A stretch of DNA of 33,613 bases. It comes from a virus. Positions within the stretch are counted from its first letter, which is position 1, and each line of letters begins with the position of its first letter. Shown here piece after piece: positions 28,913 to 33,613 of this stretch. Made by a program: the position numbers and the translations under genes. A model generated the notes under the pieces. It was given only the letters and a program-made list of their open reading frames with translations. It ran no database searches and was not told the origin of the DNA. Location of the stretch: IMG/VR virus record IMGVR_UViG_3300018009_000011, positions 1 through 33,613 of that record, one strand, 5' to 3'.

Positions 28913-29940
28913 TGCAGCAGGTTGTCGTTCCACCCGATCGCCAGGCACTCCTTAGTAAAGACCTCAGTGCGCTGGCTGCGCGTCCCTGGTATCTCTTCTT
29001 TCAGGCCATCGAGCAGGCCGCGCAGACGGCGTCTGGGATCGTGCAGTACGACGCGCGGGCCCAGCGTCTAGCTCTCAACACTTCGCTGCTGGTCGACGGG
29101 TCGCTGTTTCTAGAGGAGGACACCGGGCTGGTTTACCAGTGGCGGGAACAAACGATGCAGTGGGCCTATGTCCTGGGCACGATGGTCGGGACATTTGCGG
29201 CGCGCCTCACGGGGCTCGCGACGGTCGACACCGGAGTCTTGTATGAGACCACTGACACCTTTCAGCTGTACCAGTGGAACGGATCGGCGTGGAAGCTATT
29301 CACGCAGATGTATTCGCGCACCCAGGCGCAGCTCGCGACCTTCGCGGGTACGTTGGGAGCGTCCGACGCCGGCTTACTGGTGGACGTGAGTGATTATGGC
29401 CACGTCTTGCAGTGGACGGGGTCGGCGTGGTCCTGGGGCCCGGGCGAGCAGGGAAGCGGCATGCTGCAGGCCTTCGCGGTGGCGCCCACGGGGCCGGGCT
29501 GGCACGCGTGCGATGGGACCGTCGGTGTCACCTACCTAAAGGCGGATGGGACGACTGGCACGCTCACGGTTCCGAACACGGCGGCGACCGCGGCCTATAT
29601 GAAGGCCGGCGGCGCGTATGCCGCCGCCATATCGGCCGCCACCGTTCCGACCATCAGCCAGCCGACCTTCGCCGGCGCGGCCATGGGCACGCACGCGCAC
29701 GAGGTACCCATCGGAGTGGCGGGCACTTCTCTGGTCAGTTTTGGGAATCTTTTCGGTGTCGGGCCTTCCCGCACCGACGTGGGCTATGCGGTCATGACCG
29801 CGAATTCCACGCCGCAAACCACCTCTTACTCAAACACTACCAGCGCGGGCACTCCGGCTGGCACGGTATCGCAGCCCGCCGCCACGCTGCCGGCGGATCC
29901 GGTGGCGAATTTTGAAGCTCTGTTGTATTTCCGTCAGTGA
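28912..29940 (+). CDS. Tail needle/fibre-like protein with collar-type C-terminus
   Basis: The 342-residue product occupies the P22 needle (gp26) position. It has a helical front ('DLSALAARPWYLFFQAIEQA'). Three repeats with a 'DTG(V)L.. YQW.G.aW' pattern cover about 65-185 ('DTGLVYQW', 'DTGVLYETTDTFQLYQWNGS', 'DAGLLVDVSDYGHVLQWTGS'). The C-terminal region ('QAFAVAPTGPGWHACDG', 'GTLTVPNTAATAAYMKAGG') resembles phage tail-collar domains. Its ATG overlaps the gp10-like stop. Adhesion or plugging at the tail tip is inferred. Confidence 0.65.
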   Translation: MQQVVVPPDRQALLSKDLSALAARPWYLFFQAIEQAAQTASGIVQYDARAQRLALNTSLLVDGSLFLEEDTGLVYQWREQTMQWAYVLGTMVGTFAARLTGLATVDTGVLYETTDTFQLYQWNGSAWKLFTQMYSRTQAQLATFAGTLGASDAGLLVDVSDYGHVLQWTGSAWSWGPGEQGSGMLQAFAVAPTGPGWHACDGTVGVTYLKADGTTGTLTVPNTAATAAYMKAGGAYAAAISAATVPTISQPTFAGAAMGTHAHEVPIGVAGTSLVSFGNLFGVGPSRTDVGYAVMTANSTPQTTSYSNTTSAGTPAGTVSQPAATLPADPVANFEALLYFRQ

Positions 29941-30413
29941 CGTCCTTTAAGCGCACCTCCGATTTGGCGCTGGTCCGGCACATTCTAACGGAGCCGGAGG
30001 CTTATGCGAGCTCGGGTGATGACTACGTGCAGGAGCGGAGCTGGTTCCGGGTGAACGAGGACCCGCGCATCTGGTATGTGCTGCCGGTTTTCGACGAGGC
30101 GTTGGTGCTGGGCTTGATCATGTTTCTACCGCGATCCTGTGTGCTCTGGGAGGTTCACCTGGTGCTGCTGCGGGTGCGGCATCGGCCGCGGGGGCGGTTT
30201 ATTCTGGCGGGCGCGCTGCGCTGGATGTTCGAGGAGTCGAGCGCGCTGCGCATCATCGCCGAGGTGCCGGCATGTAACCGGCTGGCAGTTCGCCTGGCCA
30301 GCCAGGTGATGACGGGGTTCGGGGTCAACCCGCACGCGTTTATGAAGGGCGGAGTCATGCAGGACCTGGTGCAATTTGGCGTCGACAAGGGAGAATTATG
30401 CCCAGTCTTATAA
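29937..30413 (+). CDS. GNAT-like / DUF2824-type phage protein (gp14 position)
   Basis: This 158-residue protein starts at GTG in a GTGA overlap. It follows the GNAT fold pattern: 'ALVRHILTEPEAYASS', a strand with 'RIWYVLPVFDEALVLGLIMF', 'VLWEVHLVLLRVRHRPRGRF', then a helix ('LAGALRWMFEESSALRIIAE') and 'CNRLAVRLASQVMTGFGV'. P22-like phages encode a GNAT-like protein of similar size (gp14, DUF2824) between needle and ejection genes, matching this place. The acetyl-CoA loop is degenerate, so a structural or assembly role is likelier than catalysis. Confidence 0.65.
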   Translation: MTSFKRTSDLALVRHILTEPEAYASSGDDYVQERSWFRVNEDPRIWYVLPVFDEALVLGLIMFLPRSCVLWEVHLVLLRVRHRPRGRFILAGALRWMFEESSALRIIAEVPACNRLAVRLASQVMTGFGVNPHAFMKGGVMQDLVQFGVDKGELCPVL

Positions 30414-31453
30414 CCGGAATCATCGGGGGGGTGCAGGGCGCGTCCGCAGCTCACAATGCGGCCGCGGCGCAGGCGGCTGGCTACGGCCAGGCGGCCACGT
30501 CAGTCAACAACGCGGTCAGCAACGCCAATCCGCTGATCACCGGCGCGGCGAACCTCGCGGGGGCGAATGTCAACGCCGCGGCGGAGGGCGCCGGCACGGG
30601 CGCGGTGAACGCCGGCGAGGCCGCCGCCAGTGGGGTGAATAATGCAGCAGTCCAGGCCAACACCGGGCTGAGTCCATACACAACCACGGGCTCGACGGCC
30701 ACAGGGGGCCTGAATAACCTGATCGCCGCCGGCGGATTCCAGTTCAATCCATCGAACCTCCAGAACACGCCCGGCTATCAGTTCACGCAGCAGCAGGGGC
30801 TGAAGGGCATCACCAATAACGCCTCGGCGACGGGCCTGCTGGGCTCGGGTTCGACGGTGAAGGCGGCCGCAAACTATACCTCTAATCTGGCGTCCACCAC
30901 CTACAACCAGCAGTACCAGAACGCCCTCCAGGGCTATAACGCGAATCTGAACACCATGCTGCCGGCGGCCTCGATGGGGCTGACGGCGGCCAACACTCAG
31001 GGCGCCAACCTCATCAACGCGGGAATGTACGGTGGGTCCACGAATCTGGGCGCCAGCGAGTACGCAGGCTCGACGGGCCTGGCCGGCGCGCAGTATGCCG
31101 GCACGGCGGGGATGAGCGCGGCCAACACGAGCGCGCAAAACCTCATCAACGCGGGTGTCTACCAGGGGAATACGCAAATCGGAGCGGGCAACGCCACGGC
31201 ACAGGGCGATATCGGCGCGGCGAATCAGTGGAATTCGATGCTGGGTTCGATCGGCACCGCGGCCAACACGGCACTCGGCATGGGCTTCGCGCCCGGGGGC
31301 GGCGGGAGCTGGTCGCCGAGCAACATCGGCACGAATTTCGGCAACATGATGGGCGCTGCCAATTACGGCAGCACCAATCCTTACACCATGCCGAGCAGCC
31401 CGTATGGCGGAATCTACGGCGTGGCTCCCGGTAGCTACGGGACAGGAGTTTAG
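30398..31453 (+). CDS. DNA ejection (internal virion) protein, gp7-like
   Basis: This 351-residue Ala/Asn/Gly-rich protein overlaps the previous gene by 16 bases. Residues 113-178 hold the conserved ejection-protein module: 'FQFNPSNLQNTPGYQFTQQQ', 'ASATGLLGSGSTVKAAANY', 'YNQQYQNALQGY'. A 23-residue unit ('AANTQGANLINAGMYGGSTN') at 197-219 recurs at 241-263 with a 44-residue period. N-terminal 'MPSLITGIIGGVQGASAA' looks membrane-active. Such proteins are packed in the head and leave with the DNA to build a channel across the envelope. Confidence 0.75.
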   Translation: MPSLITGIIGGVQGASAAHNAAAAQAAGYGQAATSVNNAVSNANPLITGAANLAGANVNAAAEGAGTGAVNAGEAAASGVNNAAVQANTGLSPYTTTGSTATGGLNNLIAAGGFQFNPSNLQNTPGYQFTQQQGLKGITNNASATGLLGSGSTVKAAANYTSNLASTTYNQQYQNALQGYNANLNTMLPAASMGLTAANTQGANLINAGMYGGSTNLGASEYAGSTGLAGAQYAGTAGMSAANTSAQNLINAGVYQGNTQIGAGNATAQGDIGAANQWNSMLGSIGTAANTALGMGFAPGGGGSWSPSNIGTNFGNMMGAANYGSTNPYTMPSSPYGGIYGVAPGSYGTGV

Positions 31454-31455
31454 CG

Positions 31456-33408
31456 ATGGGTGGGTTCAACACTTCGGTTGCGCCGCCGTCTCCGGTGGCG
31501 CTGGATATCAAGCCTCCGGTTTCGACCTCCCCTCTGGACGCGGTTGCGCAGATGCAGGAATTCCGCATGCGCAACCAGGCCATGCAGACCGGGCAGCTTC
31601 AGCAGCAAGAAATCCAGATGAACCTGGCGCAGCGGAAGGCGATCAACGACGCCTACCAGGCGGCCTTCACGCCCCAGCCGGACGGGTCGATGCAGCTCGA
31701 CAAGGACAAGCTCACCAGTGCCCTGGCCACGGCGGGCCATGGCGAGGCAATCCCAGGAATCATGGAGGGCTGGACAAAATACCAGCAGTCGCTGGGCACG
31801 CTGCAGGAGACGAACCAGAAGGTAGCGGCCGCGGAGCAGGACGCCGCAGGCAATCTTGGGGCGACGGTCCAGGCGGCGAAAAACGACCCGACGCTGTTTC
31901 ACTCGCTGCTGACGGACGCGATCAACCGTAAAATTCTGCAGCCGGCGCACTATGCGCCGATGGACCAGGCGCTGCAGCAGTCGCTGCAGCAGGATCCCAC
32001 CGGCGAGCAGGCGCGTGCGCTGGTGGGGCAGTGGACTGCTCAGATGGTGAGTGGGTCGCCGAAACAGCAGGAGCTCGCTAACGCGCGGACTTCGGCGGAG
32101 GCGGCCGCCAGCCGGGCTACTTCGGCGGCGACGACCGCCACCACTGAATCGCAGAAGTGGGCGCTGGAGCTGGCTGGGCGGACGGTGCCGAACAACCAGG
32201 CGGACTGGACGACCTGGCGTAACAATCTGCCGCCGGCTCTCGCGGGCGGCATCTCGTCGATGTACTCACCCACCGAGGCGGCACGGGTGCAGAAGATGGC
32301 CGTGCCTGTTCAGCAGCAGCCCGAATTCGACATCAACACCTACAAGGCGCGGATGGGGCTGATCGGCAACGGGGAGTATGACCAGTTCCTCTCGCGGTAC
32401 GCACAATCGCTCGGCAAGACGCCGGCGACGCTGACTCCGCAGGAGGGCATGGCCAGCTTCCAGCAGTTCGCGAGGTACAAACAGGATCCGGAGATGCTCT
32501 CTCTCGCGATGTCGCAGAAGAGGATCTCGGAGACCGTGGCGCAGCTGCAAATGAACCAGATGCCCAACGAGGCCGATATCCAGAACATGGCGCAGATGGT
32601 CGTCGATCACACCATCGCGCCGTCGCAGTTCCAGGAGCTGCGGAGCGGGCGCATGGGCGCGGGCGGCGTGAAGATCATGTCTGCGGTCAAGGCGATAGAT
32701 CCGACCTTCGATATGCAGAAGGCGGACATGGAATATCGCGCGATGGGAAAGACGGAGGACGACTTCACCAGTGGCAAGGAAGCCACGCTAGTGCGGTCTA
32801 ACAACAACGCGATCCAGCACCTGGCGCTGCTCGACAAGGCGCGCATTGCGATGAACAACGGGAATCTGCCGGCGCTGAACGCGATCGCGAATTGGTTTGG
32901 AATTCAGACCGGTAGCGACAAGGCCACGGTCTTCGATCACATCGCGTCCAGGGTCGGCGACGAAGTGTCCAAGGCCTTTATCCCTGGCGGGGGGTCTGCC
33001 GGCGAGCGCACCGCGGCGGCCGCCAGCTATCAGCACGGCATGGGAGACCAGCAGATCTCCAGCAACATTCGGGCAGACATCGCCCTGATGGACTCGCAGC
33101 AGCGCAACCTTGTGGACCAGTACCAGCGGGGCACATACAACAAGGGTGCGCAGCAGCTGTTCACCCCAGAGGCGATGGCGGCGCGGGATAGCATCCTGGG
33201 CCCGGGCGCGCGACCTGGTGCTGGGCGCCCTGGCGGCCAGCCGGGCGCCGGCCAACGTGGCGGGGCGGGCGGGGCGCCCCCACTTCCTAAAACTCTGGGC
33301 GCCGCTGACGTTGGGAAGTTCTACACCAATGCGCAGGGCCAGCAGATCCGCGTGAGTGCGGTGAATCCGCAGGACCCGACGCAGTTCAAATTCGACGTTG
33401 TGAAGTAA
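31456..33408 (+). CDS. Large internal virion / ejection protein, gp20- or gp16-like
   Basis: This 650-residue Gln/Ala-rich helical protein has the front 'PLDAVAQMQEFRMRNQAMQT' and 'QQQEIQMNLAQRKAINDAYQ' (typical of phage internal proteins), a middle set of alpha-helices, 'SNNNAIQHLALLDKARIAMN', a Gly/Pro linker at about 585-620 ('GARPGAGRPGGQPGAGQRGG') and a short C-terminal beta part ('ADVGKFYTNAQGQQIRVSAV'). It starts two bases after the gp7-like stop. It is expected in the virion core and released on DNA entry. No lytic-transglycosylase motif was seen here. Confidence 0.68.
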   Translation: MGGFNTSVAPPSPVALDIKPPVSTSPLDAVAQMQEFRMRNQAMQTGQLQQQEIQMNLAQRKAINDAYQAAFTPQPDGSMQLDKDKLTSALATAGHGEAIPGIMEGWTKYQQSLGTLQETNQKVAAAEQDAAGNLGATVQAAKNDPTLFHSLLTDAINRKILQPAHYAPMDQALQQSLQQDPTGEQARALVGQWTAQMVSGSPKQQELANARTSAEAAASRATSAATTATTESQKWALELAGRTVPNNQADWTTWRNNLPPALAGGISSMYSPTEAARVQKMAVPVQQQPEFDINTYKARMGLIGNGEYDQFLSRYAQSLGKTPATLTPQEGMASFQQFARYKQDPEMLSLAMSQKRISETVAQLQMNQMPNEADIQNMAQMVVDHTIAPSQFQELRSGRMGAGGVKIMSAVKAIDPTFDMQKADMEYRAMGKTEDDFTSGKEATLVRSNNNAIQHLALLDKARIAMNNGNLPALNAIANWFGIQTGSDKATVFDHIASRVGDEVSKAFIPGGGSAGERTAAAASYQHGMGDQQISSNIRADIALMDSQQRNLVDQYQRGTYNKGAQQLFTPEAMAARDSILGPGARPGAGRPGGQPGAGQRGGAGGAPPLPKTLGAADVGKFYTNAQGQQIRVSAVNPQDPTQFKFDVVK

Positions 33409-33412
33409 ACCA

Positions 33413-33613
33413 ATGGCAGATCAGTGGGCGAGCACGGACGATCAGGCGCCGGGGGCCGGCGCCGGCGCCGGCGGCTGGCAGAGCACGGCAGACCATGCAC
33501 CGGCGCTGCCGTACACCAACGTCCAGCCATTTAAGCCCCAGCAGGGCTCTGCACTCCAGCGATTCGGCGGCGCCATCCTGGAAGGCGCCGAAGGGGTCGG
33601 GAAAATTGCCGGC
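33413..33613 (+). CDS. Partial gene cut by the right window edge
   Basis: Sixty-seven residues are visible from ATG. The start 'MADQWASTDDQAPGAGAGAG' is followed by polar sequence ('HAPALPYTNVQPFKPQQGSA') and a helix ('LQRFGGAILEGAEGVGKIAG'). The (GA) run is coded by a GGCGCC repeat. It is probably another large ejection protein, given the operon order; there is too little to be sure. Confidence 0.6.
   Translation, partial: MADQWASTDDQAPGAGAGAGGWQSTADHAPALPYTNVQPFKPQQGSALQRFGGAILEGAEGVGKIAG

Noticed and set aside
33450-33476. GGCGCC-rich repeat
   Set aside because: A short Gly/Ala-coding run in the last partial gene; not a structural DNA element.
1-33613. CRISPR array, insertion sequence or transposase
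   Set aside because: No spaced direct-repeat array and no transposase motifs were seen on either strand.

Overview
The window is a GC-rich tailed-phage genome segment, either a prophage or a free phage contig. Its virion genes follow the order of the P22-like podoviruses: small and large terminase, portal, scaffold, P22-type coat protein, gp4-like connector, gp10-like stabilization protein, a needle/fibre protein, a GNAT-like gp14-position protein, and gp7/gp20/gp16-type ejection proteins. The host is inferred to be an Acidobacteriota bacterium of the Solibacter/Bryobacter type. This rests on the composition and on secreted-protein leaders ending in the '(S/F)GQT' pattern (for example the genes at 7889 and 23374). 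No ribosomal or housekeeping gene is present to prove it.

Layout. 143-3979 (minus strand): ten small genes, each overlapping the next by an ATGA. They include a 458-residue replication-initiator-like protein, a stand-alone DnaA domain IV and several cysteine-rich proteins; this is probably the early/replication module. 3980-4282: a non-coding control region with GTTGA repeats and five TCCCGA/TCGGGA boxes. 4253-5247 (plus): a tyrosine integrase split by a one-base frameshift. 5248-9050: accessory genes (small Zn-motif protein, KTSC protein, coiled-coil protein, a secreted cohesin/dockerin-like protein, a LuxR-type HTH protein). 9170-9820: an intact small serine recombinase with short repeats at its 3' end.

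9939-14573: packaging and modification genes: a small membrane protein, a 522-residue protein joining a small-terminase-like HTH, a ParB domain and a DNA methyltransferase, a conventional small terminase, a tiny convergent gene, the large terminase and short genes. 14574-14753: a non-coding gap with a strong stem-loop. 14754-33613: the morphogenesis operon, all on the plus strand, running off the window inside what is probably another ejection protein.

Three things stand out. Four phage genes carry clear Sec signal peptides, including the presumed tail spike and two proteins just downstream of the coat protein, which is unexpected for virion proteins assembled in the cytoplasm. The methyltransferase is fused to a small-terminase-like domain beside the terminase genes. 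The first 93 bases are a perfect inverted copy of 450-542, so the same protein N-terminus is followed by two different C-termini: either an invertible segment or a contig-end artefact. No endolysin, spanin pair or CI-type repressor was recognised, and no tRNA or CRISPR array was seen.
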